A stretch of DNA of 64,000 bases from Patagioenas fasciata (lineage: Eukaryota; Chordata; Aves; Columbiformes; Columbidae). The notes under the pieces are model-generated. The model was not told where the DNA came from and ran no database searches. It saw only the letters and a program-made list of their open reading frames with translations. The stretch is from positions 148,737,104-148,801,103 of the forward strand of contig NC_092520.1 in NCBI RefSeq assembly GCF_037038585.1, read 5' to 3'. The translations under genes and the position numbers were made by a program. Shown in pieces: positions 35,911 through 47,270 of the stretch (within the stretch, counting starts at the first letter, position 1; the number at the start of each line of letters is the position of its first letter).

Positions 35911-37394
35911 TTATTTATCATATACATATGAGTGTAAAGTTTACAGATGGGAGAGCTCTTTCAGAAAACAAGCACCTCCAAGAAAGAGCTGGTGACTTTG
36001 TAACACTGGATTGCATCCCTCCTTGTTCCCACCAGAGGCCTCCATTGCCATTCCAGTCTTTGCCTGCGAGTCTGGGCTTCCCAGTTGTCTCTGCTTAGAG
36101 CTCTGTCTGTCTTTGCATTGCTGGTCATACTTCATTAAGAGGAAAGTTAATCTATAGTTAGCATTACACTGACATCGCTCAGCCTCCTTGAAGTATCAGA
36201 GTTGGCTACTACTTAGCACCTTAGCTACATATACAAACTGAACTAATATACAAACTCAATTTAAATAAGTCTCTGTTCTGAGTTTGTAGTCTGAGAGGGT
36301 AGTTGCAACTAAAAATAAAGTTGGACCTTTAATCCGACAAAAGTCAACAGACAGTATTGGTGAATGGAGGTGGCATTAACATCAATGCAAGTGTATTTTA
36401 AGCAGTAACAAACAGTCTCCTTTCACCATATACTTTTGTTAGGTCTGGAATGGCAGATATGTATTTGCTCTGGCTTTTGCCTGTGTTCCTGTATGAAAAT
36501 CCTTTTAGGGAACAAAATATTGGTCCTCATAAACATAGCTTTGAGTGAAATAGGACCAAACTCAGTGTCTGAGCACAGTAATCTCAGGATGATAGAGTTC
36601 AGCTGAGTATGTGTTCTACTGTATGCATTTTATTATTTCTCCAGTGGCCTCCAGAAGCTGAAAATAACAACCATGTATGTATTGTTCAATTGTAGTCATA
36701 TTGAAGAAAAAAATTAGTGTAGAATTTTATTACATGGCAGAGCAGTGGTCCTACCACAATTATAAGTCGTGTTCGTTTGCTTTCTTGAAACTTTTACGAT
36801 TCCTACATGAAACATTTTTAAATGTTAGCAATTTCAGCATTATGCAGGGCAGGTAGGATACTATGTTGATACTTTGCATCTGGAAGTGGCAAGGTTTAGC
36901 TAGGCTGGTCTTACATGGATGTGATGACACTTGAGTACCCATGAGTTTAGGCAACCAAAAGGAATATGTTTACTTTAACACTTGTCATAGTCACCCTCCT
37001 TTTAAGTGTTGCAGAAATAAACCAGTCTTCTACTAATCTATTCAAAGTTCAGGTCAAATTGCATGGAAGATAATAATATGTGTTGCATCCGGTAATATTA
37101 AAGGATATTATGTTGTCTGGCAACAATCTGTGTTCTTCTGTTGATTATATGGTTTATGGAAGAACAAGTCCATTTTAAAAACTTGTTCAAGTGTGACTGA
37201 AAGTGTAATTTTCAAACTCCGGTGCCTAAATCTGTAATTCTTGTTGCATGCAGTACCATGGCTCAGGTCTGTGATGTATGTGTTCCTATGATACCTATAG
37301 GTATAGCCATTTCCACAAACAGAAGTTTGTTTTGATGTGTTAGCAACTAGCATTTGAAGGCTGTAATTGCAGCAAATCTGTGGACTAGATAAAC

Positions 37395-37543
37395 CAGGGG
37401 TGTCAAGCTCATTTTCACCAGGGGTCACGTCAGCCTTGCAGTTGTCTTCAAAGGGCCAAGTGTAATTTTGGGGCTCTATAAATGTAACTGCTCCTACTGT
37501 GAGGCCGATGTGGTCCCCAGTGAAAATTGGTTTGACAACACTG
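37395..37543. mobile_element. hAT-like palindromic non-autonomous DNA transposon
   Basis: The terminal inverted repeats CAGGGGTGTCAAGCTC and (reverse strand) CAGTGTTGTCAAACC extend into long arms, around GGTCACGTCAGCCTTGC and CTTCAAAGGGCCAA on one side. The candidate 8-bp target duplications AGATAAAC and AGATATAG match at 6 of 8 positions, in keeping with the hAT superfamily. 149 bp, no coding capacity. Same family as 39464-39655 and 20862-20965. Confidence 0.75.
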
Positions 37544-37861
37544 AGATATAGGCTTAAGAACGTAAGTATATACCTAGGTCCCTGTTTTAATCAACCGTAT
37601 TTTATTATTTTTTCGGCTAAAGAGTAGTATATTGTTTTGCCATGCGGGATGTCTGGTGTCAGTTGGGGCAAATAATTACTTTGAACTCTTGGACATGAGC
37701 TGGCAATACATTTGTTTTACACTGTTTTTCATGCTAATCCATCTAGCTGATGAGAAAGCAGCACTGACAGGCTCAGTGATCATGTTGAATAAAGTATAAG
37801 GATCAGGCTGCCCTGGTTTCAGGAACGGTGTTACAAAAAGAGTAAGTAGAATTGTAAGCTA

Positions 37862-38225
37862 ACTCAAGTGGGAGGGGGCCGTGGGAGGTTCCTAGTCTAA
37901 CCTCCTGCTCAAAGCAGGGACAGCTCAGAGCAGCTGACTGAGGGCTTTATCCAGCCAATTCTTGAAAAACTGAAGATGACAGAGCCTTCACGACCTTCTG
38001 AGGCAACCTGTTTCACTGCTTGACTATATTAATGGCAGAAAAAAGTTTTTCTTCTGTCCTGTTTGACCCTATTTTGTTTCAATTTACACTCTTTCTCACT
38101 GGAAGAACCTGCCTCTTATCTCGACAGCCTCGTCATAGGTGTGAGCAGGCTGCTCCCTTGAAGCCTTCTCTTTTCCAGGTGTAACAAACCTCATTCCCTT
38201 AGTCTGTTGTTGTAAGACATGTGAC
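37862..38225 (-). mobile_element. Old CR1 LINE fragment, minus strand
   Basis: CTCCTGCTCAAAGCAGGGAC, GAGGCAACCTGTTTCACTG, AAAAAGTTTTTCTTCTGTCC and CTTGAAGCCTTCTCTTTTCC run in the order of an antisense CR1 3' region (CTGCTCAAAGCAGG, GGGCAACCTGTTCCAGTG and so on). Very diverged, so older than the CR1s at 45.7 and 48.0 kb. Confidence 0.8.
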
Positions 38226-39463
38226 TATAGCATAGTGTGGTGATAGTTGCCAGACTCTCAAGTGCTACATCCAAAAAGAAAATTGTAAATGGAAATAACA
38301 TTAAGCAGCTGAAGGTGGAAGACCTTTAACCTCTGTAACAGCAAAGGACACAAAAAAATTCTATCTGTGGGACAGTGCTGCTGCTAACCTCACTGGCAAA
38401 GATGTCCTTTTCCCCCTTGCTAATGTAACCTTGGATTTGTCATGTTGAAGGAAAATGCGACTTATGCTTAAACGTGTGTGGATTTACCATGTTCTCCTAT
38501 AGCCTCTTCTAAATGTGTACCTTAGAGGTATATCATCATCTTGTGCTTAAAAATCTGTACAACACTGCAATGAATTAGCATTGTACTTGTAGGTTTGAAA
38601 GTTTAATCTAAGTCATGATAAATCCTTCAGTGCCAGAGCTTGAGTCTGCTGTCTTATGGGTTTGCTGCTAGCATAACTCTACAGTAATGTTTTTTCATTC
38701 AGGTTAAATCAGTTATTTTCCACGAATGTTTACAAGTGCTGAGTGAAGTGGGAAAAGAACATAATGTGTGCACTTACCACTTCATATTCTGTATTGTTTG
38801 AATATTATTGTTGTAAATTGTTGGGTGAACACTACAGAATATTCACGTGTTGTTCTGAAGATTAAAGTTTTTAAGTCTTCCACTTGGATTGTTTTTAAAA
38901 CTTGTTAAATTACATTTTATGACCACGTACATCCGAATGTGCTCCTAAACCGCCTGCTTTGTAAACACCATGGTTTTCTGAGTGAGTACCACATACTTTT
39001 TCACTTTTATAAGCTTCCACCATGTCACTTGGTATTTGGATAGTTGTTGGCACAGCATCTTCTGTTCTGCAGTTGTTAGTTCCCCATCACTGCTTGTTCA
39101 ATAGTTAACCACTAAAGGTGATAGTTCCTGCAAGACTGCTCTGAAAACATTAGTTTCTTCTTCAAATGGCTGCATTTACAGCCTCTACCCATGGAAATTT
39201 TTTTTATTTTTACCCTGCAGATGGTTCTTCCTTGACAGATGTAGCTGAGAATGATTCTGTAGCTTGTTGTCTAGCATCTCCTCAAGAGAAGAGAAAAATA
39301 ATTATATCCAACTTTCATCCCCTATTTTTTGTTACCTTCTGTTCAGAAACACTAATGGAAGGAAAAATTTCTTCATCCCTCACCAGCTTCCCATGATGAT
39401 AGATTGCCTTTTGTACCCCTGCAAAGTTAGTGAATGTAAATCATTTGACCCTACTCTCTTGAC

Positions 39464-39655
39464 CACGGCTGTCAAACTCATTTTCACTGGGGGCCACATC
39501 AGCCTCGTGGTGGCCTTCAAAGGGCCAAATGTCATTTCAGGACTGTAGAAATGTAGGAGTAGTTACATCTATACAGTCCTAAAATGACATTTGGCCCTTT
39601 GAAGGCCACTGTGAGGCTGATGTGGCCACTTGTGAAAATGGATTTGACGCCCCTG
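39464..39655. mobile_element. hAT-like palindromic non-autonomous DNA transposon, full length
   Basis: A near-perfect palindrome. GTCAAACTCATTTTCACT, GGCCACATCAGCCTCG and CCTTCAAAGGGCCAAATGTC on the left are mirrored on the right (TTTGGCCCTTTGAAGGCCAC, GAGGCTGATGTGGCC). Ends are CACGGCTGTC and, on the reverse strand, CAGGGGCGTC. The spacer is only about 25 bp. No clear 8-bp duplication remains. It could fold into a long hairpin. Confidence 0.8.
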
Positions 39656-39801
39656 CCCTAGGGGATAAAGTTACTCTGTAGCTATTGCCATTTAGTAACT
39701 TTCCACTTACTAAAAACTTTAGCTGGAGTTCAAGAAGAGTATTTCAGATTTGTGTGCAACTCCTAAATAATCACTCTGGCAACTTCAAGAAAGAGTAAAT
39801 T

Positions 39802-39807
39802 TTTATT
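39802..39807 (-). terminator. ETFBKMT: Candidate ETFBKMT polyadenylation signal
   Basis: AATAAA on the minus strand, about 540 bp beyond the ETFBKMT stop. A closer AATAAA lies at 40286-40291. Either would keep ETFBKMT from overlapping the AMN1 signals before 38870. Usage is not proved. Confidence 0.4.
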
Positions 39808-40348
39808 ATAGAGGGGAGGTGGGAGACTTAAATTAGTTACTTTGACATTCAGAAGAGATATCCAGAAAAAGAGCAAGGCACTTTTAGTTGAGTATAGTAT
39901 GAGCTAATGGTCTAGCAGAGAGATTTATGAAGAAGAGCAATAATTTTCTCTGTAAATAAGCTAAAAAAGTCTGTGAAAGCAGTGCAGTAATTTTTCAGGC
40001 CCCTTCTTCCTCTCCCCACAGCAGTACGCTGAATGTCTAAAACATTTCACAATCACGTCAGAGAGCAAGACTGATACATGAATTTACATGGAAAACATCA
40101 AGCATGCGAACTCTTACATGTAGCTTGGTTTTGCATTTGCACTTCAGTGTAGGCCCCTTTGAATACAGTCTGCACATAGGTTGTACCTCAAATGGAGCAA
40201 AAGCCTCAGTGAGTATGACTGTAATCAGTACAGTGAAGGTAATCTACTTCGCGTCAACAGGTATGTCCCATGTTTAATTCCCATTTTTATTTTACATACT
40301 TACAAAAAAGCCAACCAAGTGAGACAAAATTCATTAAGAAAGCCAGCT

Positions 40349-40713
40349 TCAACAACTTTCTAAGCTATTTGAGGGCTGATAACTCCAGACGATACTTGAT
40401 GTTAATCCATTGTTTTCTTGTCTAGTATACTCGGGAAGTGAATATTCAATAACTTTGTGCAATTGACTGTGAATACTGTGGCTTAAAAACTGATGCCTGC
40501 CAGGGTCACCAATCAGCACTTCAGTTTGCTGTATCCTGATGCATTTCCTCAGCCAGTGATGGAGACCATCAGCAAGTTGTTCATCATAAAACATATCTCC
40601 TAGAACAATGAGGTCCCAGTTTCCAGCCTCCGAATTAATGATGTTCTTAATAGTGATGGGGAAGGGATTCAGGTGGTTCAGTTCACAGTTCAAGATCATT
40701 GCCATTCCTGCAA
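40349..40713 (-). CDS. ETFBKMT: ETFBKMT coding exon 3 (last)
   Basis: Acceptor CTCTTCTTCAG. Encodes IAGMAMILNCELNHLNPFPI through GDMFYDEQLADGLHHWLRKC, VLIGDPGRHQF and EYSLPEYTRQENNGLTSS to SNSLESC and stop. The Ile codon is split with exon 2, as expected from human DIDPIAGMAITLNCELN. Confidence 0.95.
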
Positions 40714-43700
40714 CTGAAGAAGAGTAGAATGAAGAGTAGAAGTAGAATGAAAATTACATTTTAGGATTCTGCCATTCAGCCTTCTTACAAATTTCCTTGA
40801 CAAATCTTTCAGTTTCATCTAAATATTTTTGTTTCTCTTATCTAGGGACTTCCACAGTTTTCATTATGGGTCAAAATCTGGCATGATGTGATGCAATTTT
40901 ATGCTCATTGCACCATGACACAGGCAAGAACTATTCCTGGCATCAGTACCAGTGGAAACCAAGCATGGAATCATCCAGCCAAAATATCCAACTGCCTTAA
41001 TCTACAGCTATACTTCCTTCTTAGCCAAGGAAAAATTAAATTATGAATAAACTGAATTTGTAAGTCAATTATGGGAAAATCTGGGGGGAAAAAGGCAAAA
41101 ATCTAGGCCCTAACATCATAAAGTGCAGGAGAATGCCATGGTCCTGCAGAGAAGCCAACTTGCTGTCTGCACTTAGAGTTCTCTTCCAAACCAGCCATGA
41201 TGGTGTAGAGGAAGCGTTTGAGAGAACCTTTGCTTTTTAATTCTTTCTAAGGAGCTATGGAAATATACTCGATGCGAGAGATGCTGGCAAAATCCATTAA
41301 CCTTTTTAGCATTCTTAGAAGGCTGTTTAGAACCTGAATTTCTCACAAATGCAGCAAAGAAAAGCCACCGTAAATGTCCTTTAAAAAATAATAAATATCT
41401 TCACACAGAGATGAAAATAAAGGCCTTACTAGGGTCGATGTCATTAGCAAGGACTTGTGATGCACCACTCATCACAGCAGCTATTGCTGTTGCTCCACAT
41501 CCACTTCCAAGATCCAAAACTGACCGTCCTTTAACAACACGTGGATTATCTAAAATGTACCTGAAAAGAAAAATATGTTACAGCAATTAGCAAGATTATG
41601 CACATTTCTCAGTTTTGCATTACACTACAGAAGAGTTCACATCATACATGTAATGAAGCATGGTATCTTAAAAACAGTGTTCGATGTGTGCAGCTGATAC
41701 ATAGCTCCTTATTTGCCTCTGCTGATATAAAAATTAAGAACCATCGTCTTTCTTCCTTAGTTTTCATTCCCCAAACAAGAAGAAATCCAGCCAAGTAAGC
41801 AACATTTTACTTCAATCAGCTCCTTCTCTGACAGGTGTGCTTATCTAATAAATAGACACAAACTGCAAGGTGACTAAAATGCTTGATATCAGAAATAAGG
41901 ATGTAAAGATTTGTAGAAATTAAAAGGAATCTGACTGAAGAAATGCGAAGATGTATTTGCAGAGAATGTTGCACCCATCAAAAGACAAGGCTTCTACCCA
42001 TTGATCTAAAACACTGCTTTTGCAACTGCTTGGAAGAAGAGGAATTTCTCCTCTTTCTTTTCCTGAGCTGTGCAGACACAGATGCAAATTCTTCTAGTCT
42101 GTTTAATGTTGCTCCTGAGTAGCAAGAAGAAAATGAGAACAAAGCAGCAGTGAGCAGAAAGAGCGTCTTCATCTAGTTGCTGACACCTGCCTGAGGAATC
42201 AACAAGCAAAAACCTCTAGGCTGGGAAATGAGAGGAACTGACAGAAGACAAGCAGCAGTTATTGTTAAATGCTACGAATCATATAACTGTTACTGAGGGT
42301 TCAGAACTTTAACAATTGCCTTGAAATTCAATCTTCTGCAAAGGAAAAGGCCTAAAGTGACAGGGAAGAGCATGAGGTGACATAAATTACTGCAATTGCC
42401 ATAAATTTACTACCAATTGCTATACAGTAGAAACAGGAGAGGATTCTACATTTGTGTTGTCTTCTGGCGTGGAGGCTGATGGCTGACTCCTCATGCTGGG
42501 CTACTGGTGAGCAGAGCTTTTGCAGGTGGGTTCCAATGCAGACAACTGTAATGGAAATGTGAAGATTGGTGTAAACGGCAAATGGATGGGTGGAAATGTC
42601 TGGGCCTGAAAGCACCACTAGGAATGGCAGAAGGAGGCCTAATAAGAATGTCAAGTGTTAATGTTACCTAGATCCCAGCACCTTTGTATACAGATTCCTA
42701 GGAGCACGGGCTAGGAGAAAAAAGACAACCTACTGTCAAAATAACCAGTTTGAGCCATTATGAGATGATAGCAGGAAGGTTGAGACCAGGACTGAAGCTA
42801 CAAAATACCCAGATCAGAAACCCAGGAGACATGAGGAAGGCTTGACATCCCATGCCTCTTGTCCTTCATGTCATCACATAGAACCCTACCAGACAGCTTG
42901 GACATGCACAGCTTGGTGCTTTTGAGTATGTGAGTTTGGATCCAATGAGCAAAACTGGGTCAGTGTTAATGAAAAAGCACCTTCTCCTATGAGGTCTGCA
43001 GCATTATTTGCTACTTTGAAGACCTACAGATGCTCTCAAGGTCACCCAGGCAGGACATCAGAGGCTCAGCATTTCAGATGTTTGGCAACTCTCCCCCTGA
43101 GGCCACCACTCCTCTGAGGCCAGCCCCTAGCTTCGCAACAGCGCAGAGGACAGGGGTGCAACCTCCACAAAAAGCATTTCATTTCCCCTTTCTAGGGGCT
43201 ATGCTTGGATCTGCAATGACCTTCCAGCAGTAACTTGTGTAGAGCATGACCTGGCCCAATGCTGCAAGTGCCATGTTTCCAGCTGAGCGGTTCTCAAGTT
43301 ACCGCTAATGATGGTGGTGACTTAGGACAGCTGGAACCAACTGTCCCCCCTGGCACAGACACAGCACATTACGCTGCTGCTGGAGCCTGCTGTCTGCCGT
43401 GCTGGGTTAACGGAGTGTCTTGGATTACACCAAGAGGAACAGCTTCAAACAGAAGACTCCTCGTGGTGTAGAAATGCCAACTGTGAAACAAGCAGGGTTA
43501 TGGAAGCAGCATGTTCTCATGCTCCCTTTTTCTTTCTACTTCTCCAGATGATGCAGCTGATTTCTGAGATTCCCAATACATCAAAGCAAGTGCATAAACG
43601 ATAAGTCAACAAAGTGGTGAAATGCCAGATAATTATTATTGCTACCCAAATATCTGGGCATATGAATCATATGATAATAAAATGTAGAAATACCTAATTC

Positions 43701-44903
43701 AATTATGCAACATTCAGGAGCACTGTAGTTTATCTACATGGCAGGCTAATCAACTCACACTTTAAGATTCATCTTACCCTGCTCAAAAATGCCTTTCTAT
43801 TTTATGCTTTCTTGCAGAAAAACAACAAACCCCAATTCAGATCCTTCCCTTTCATCCATGTGGGTAATGTCTGACAGCTTGTTCTTTGCTGTAACAATTA
43901 GAAACTTTTTCTGCTGTTCAAAGTGAGAGATTGGATTTTACAGGATAAAAGAACTCTTAACTAGTTCCTGGAAATCAGGAACATTAAAGACATTTTGACA
44001 GGAAGTGGCCAAAATGAAAATTGGGTTCTGACATCACTAAAAGACAGCCACAATAAGGCTCAACAATGAGGCTGCTGAAATCCTAAATGAGGAAAGTGAT
44101 TCAGGCTAACCAGCACTCCCAAGTGCATCAGCATAAACCTACTTTTCTCAACAGACCAGACGCACATCTGCACTCCTGTCTGTCTCCTACAAAAAAAACC
44201 ACCAAACCACATGTATGACAAAAAAACAATCCTCCTGTTTGGAGTGACAATGAGCAATAGAGTTAAACACCTTACTAGGTTTTGATGGCAACTGCACAGC
44301 CCTTCCACAGATCCAAATTCAGCCCCATTGTCAACACATGCATCACCACTGAAAACAATAGATTTCAACTTAAAGAGCTGTAAGTTATTCTATATGCTGC
44401 AGGTGCTGAAACTTCCCTACCAAGCACCAGAGATTGCGTCTCTCCTGTGTAATCAGAGGAGAGTATGGATAATGCGTTCTCATACAGGGCAAATACACAT
44501 CGCTATGAATTACTATAAGCAGAGCCAGGTCTGACATCCTGGCCTGCAGCAGGTTGGACTTTTTGGTCATGAATGGTGCGTACCTTGAGAGGGCTTGGCC
44601 TCCTGGCCAGTAAATTGCCCAGAACGGGTCCCCATAAGGCCACAGGTCAGGTTTTTCCTTCCAGAACCTGCAGTGAGGGGTGAGGAGGCGCAGTCGTATC
44701 TCTGGCGTGAGGTTCCCGCTGCTGGTGACCTCCGTGTTCTCCTCCAAAAACGCCCTCACCTCGGGGTCCAGAGACTTGCTGGTGCTCCAATGGCAGCAGC
44801 GCTTCCAGCGCAGAGAGGGGCCTCCCCTCCTGCTCCTCCAAGCCTTGGCAAAGGTGGTCTGCCTGCCCAAGAGAAGGAGCCGCTTCCAGCTGCGCAAGGC
44901 CAT
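40349..44903 (-). CDS. ETFBKMT: ETFBKMT (METTL20), mitochondrial ETF-beta lysine methyltransferase, complete, 3 coding exons
   Basis: SAM-dependent protein lysine methyltransferase of the family 16 group. In mammals it methylates two lysines of the electron-transfer flavoprotein beta subunit in the mitochondrial matrix and dampens electron uptake from acyl-CoA dehydrogenases. Coding exons on the minus strand are 44903-44584, 41560-41430 and 40713-40349; they sum to 816 nt, 271 aa (human about 262). An Arg-rich N-terminus without acids (residues 1-45) fits a mitochondrial presequence. LDPEVRAFLEENTEVTSSG is nearly as in human. SAM motif I is DLGSGCG (123-129), with a following NDIDP (146-150). 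The family hallmark DMFYDE lies at 190-195. The start is in strong context (GACATGG). The C-terminus runs about 9 residues past the human end. Tail-to-tail with AMN1. Confidence 0.95.
40714..41429 (-). other. ETFBKMT: ETFBKMT intron between coding exons 2 and 3
   Basis: 716 bp, GT-AG, nothing further recognised. Confidence 0.8.
41430..41560 (-). CDS. ETFBKMT: ETFBKMT coding exon 2
   Basis: A 131-nt exon with acceptor CTTTTCAG and donor GTAAGG. Encodes YILDNPRVVKGRSVLDLGSG, then CGATAIAAVMSGASQVLAND and IDP, the SAM-binding core. It carries no start codon, so ORF scans miss it; phase and human similarity fix it. Confidence 0.95.
41561..44583 (-). other. ETFBKMT: ETFBKMT intron between coding exons 1 and 2
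   Basis: A 3.0-kb intron. It holds two minus-strand open frames with hydrophobic starts (41978-42172 and 42352-42654; see findings) and no recognised repeat. Confidence 0.75.
41978..42172 (-). other. Small ORF with signal-peptide-like start (uncertain)
   Basis: 64 codons on the ETFBKMT strand. Residues 1-20 (MKTLFLLTAALFSFSSCYSG) have a basic n-region, a hydrophobic core and small residues at a possible cleavage site. A polybasic RKRKRR follows at residues 37-42, then a Ser run and a single-Cys tail. The start context is weak (T at -3). I do not recognise a family. It could be chance inside an intron. Confidence 0.2.
44584..44903 (-). CDS. ETFBKMT: ETFBKMT coding exon 1
   Basis: Encodes residues 1-107 (split Arg), ending WAIYWPGGQALSR, then donor GTACGC. 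An acceptor-like TCCTCTGCTGTACTCATCAG places the likely exon start at about 44952, giving some 49 nt of 5' UTR in this exon. Confidence 0.92.
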
Positions 44904-44952
44904 GTCTCCCCAAGGACAAACCCTCCCCAGGAGAGCTCAGAGCACAGCCTAT

Positions 44953-47270
44953 CTGATGAGTACAGCAGAGGATGAGGCAGAAGGCTCCAAACGAACTCAC
45001 AGGATGTTGTTTTTCATAGCGACAGACAACGCACGACAGACAATTCCTGAAAGGAGAACAATGCTACATAAGTCATGTTTCTTCAGTGATTTCAAGGCTA
45101 TGCCCCACCAGGGCTTTAGGAAGAAGAGGTCCATGTGCTGTTGTGTAACTGTGAATATGTGCCTTGCCCCTGCCTGAAGAGCCTTTGAAGTCTGAAAGAA
45201 GTGGTATTTAAGGAAGAAGCTATCAAGAGACCCATTCAGGAGAGTGCTATAAACATAACCCATGACAAACAACCAGTTAGCAGGACAGCTGATCCTCTGA
45301 GTATCCTTACCAAGCAGTGGCATGAAGAGAGAACAGCTGCTTTCCTGCCTTCCTGCTCACATCTCCTTCATCCATCCTTTAATATTCCCTTAACTTTTTT
45401 CCTTCCTCATCTTGCTCTCTAATTTCTTTTCAATAACTTGCAGTTACTTGCTTCAGGGCACAGCTTTCGAACCTCCCCTACACTGATGACCAGAGAAGCA
45501 TTTAAGGCCTGTGCCTCCACTACAGTATGACTGCAAGTAGCAACAGAGACAAGGGAAACTGCACTCACTATTTTGCAATTGTTTTCTCTCTTCTGCAGTG
45601 GTTTTAATGAAAAAGCAGAATGATGCATGAAGAAAGTCAGCTTCAGCCCACTCCTGCCTATTTTTCACAACAGAAGAGTTGTGGCCAGTTTCACCATCCA
45701 GGCCTGTGCAGGTTGCCCTTAAAAAACTAGGCAAAGGGACAACAGGAATATATGAGGGAGCTGGGGCTCTTTAGTTTGGAGGAGACTGAGGGGTGACCTT
45801 ATTAATGTTTATAAATATATAAAGGGTGAGTGCCACGAGGATGGAGTCAGGCTTTTCTCAGTGGCAAACAATGATAGGACAAGGGGCAATGGGATCAAGC
45901 TGGAACACAAGAGGTTCCACTTAAATTTGAGAAAGAACTTCTTCTCAGTGAGGGTAACAGAGCACTGGAACAGGCTGCCCAGGGAGGTTGTGGAGTCTCC
46001 TTCCCTGGAGACATTCAAAGCCCGCCTGGACACATTCCTGTGCGACCTCACCTAGGCGTTCCTGCTCCAGCAGGGGGATTGGACTAGATGATCTTTTGAG
46101 GTCCCTTCCAATCCCAAACATACTGCGATACTGTGATACTGTGATATGCTAATAAAACAAAGCCTTCAAACTTCATTTATCGTTACTTCATTTTTCCTTT
46201 ATCTGTCCGTATCTTTAGTAAAAATTCATACGCTTTTAGTGGCATTTTTGTTACGTGCTGGGCTCTGCTTTAGGGGCTGGGTTTAGCTCCATCACTTACT
46301 ACAATGTTAAGCTGTGACCCTCCTGCCAGTAACACTCTGCTGTTTAGGCAAACAGTCCAGTTAAGTCTTTGTTTAAACCACTGGCTAAAGGCTTTGACTT
46401 TGAATTTCTATTACAAATAAATACATGTCACCAAACCTTTTGCATTTTTCCACATTTGAGAACGCCATCCAGCAGAGTCCATGCAATTAATAAATGTAAT
46501 TAACGATTGCCTTCCTTCTTGAAGGCAGAGAGCTATATAATCCCCATCTGCCTAGGGGAAGCATGAAGTTAACTGAAATCAATCAGAGACATCAATCTTG
46601 TCAGCTAATACCTTATGCTGGTTTTTCCCCATGAATTGCTGCAAATTAGCAGGGCTGCAATTCGGCAGCGTGTATTTTGCATTGCCTGTCATGGTGGTTA
46701 CTCTTTTAAAATTGATGGTCTGTAGAGAAACATCTGCCAAGAGCATTTTGCTCAAAACGCCAAACTGAGCTTAAGCGCTCGGTGCGGGAAGGCGTCAGGA
46801 TGGATATCCTTGTGTTTTAACACTCCTGGCCTTGCCGTCTTATTGGGAATACAATCAGTGGGTGAGCAGAACTTGGAAAATGGGACAAAAAAAAAGAAAA
46901 AAGAAGTGTGATTTATGCTTTTTTTTTTTTTTTTTTAAATAAAAAGAGGAGCAGGTGCCATTCAAGGCATAACCACACAGACCCCTTGCTTCCCATCGGG
47001 GGAAGCCAGACCCGACCAAGGTCAAAGGCTGCCTGCTTCAGCTCCCGGTCACCCAGCCCCGCGGTCACCAGCGACCCACCCGCAGCCCGGGGCGACCCGC
47101 CGGGACACACCGCCCCCAGCCCGGCATCCCCAGTTTGTCACCCCGGGCCGGCCCTCCGGGAGGGGGGGGCGGTGGGGAGGCAGGGGGAAGGGGAAGAGAA
47201 GGCCGGGGCCAGGCCGCACCGCCCCCGCCGGGGCGGGACCGGGGCCGAGGAGCGCCCGGCCCTCACTTAC
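44953..47270 (-). other. ETFBKMT: ETFBKMT first (5' UTR) intron, inferred
   Basis: Stretches from a strong minus-strand donor at the CpG island (GCAGCG/GTAAGTGAGG at 47270) to an acceptor-like site at about 44953. It contains an antisense CR1 (45737-46146) and a poly-T run near 46920. The coupling of these two sites is inferred. Confidence 0.6.
45737..46146 (+). mobile_element. CR1 LINE 3' end, + strand
   Basis: Starts in the ORF2 C-terminal region. The frame 45861-46055 gives [40 protein letters not shown] and [20 protein letters not shown], a well-preserved CR1 ending. It finishes with the CR1 tail repeat GATACTGTGATACTGTGATA. Strongly 5'-truncated. It is among the youngest CR1s in the window and lies antisense in the ETFBKMT 5' intron. 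Confidence 0.93.

Larger units (their letters stand above)
35911..38890 (+). other. AMN1: AMN1 3' UTR / downstream region
   Basis: Sequence after the AMN1 stop. Polyadenylation signals on the + strand include AATAAA at 36314-36319, AATAAA at 37788-37793 and ATTAAA at 38861-38866; which one is used cannot be told here. If the distal sites are used, the UTR would include the hAT-like element at 37395 and possibly the antisense CR1 at 37862. Confidence 0.45.

Noticed and set aside
44595-45177. Two overlapping + strand open frames opposite ETFBKMT coding exon 1
   Set aside because: They are antisense shadows of the conserved minus-strand ETFBKMT exon and show no conserved motif.
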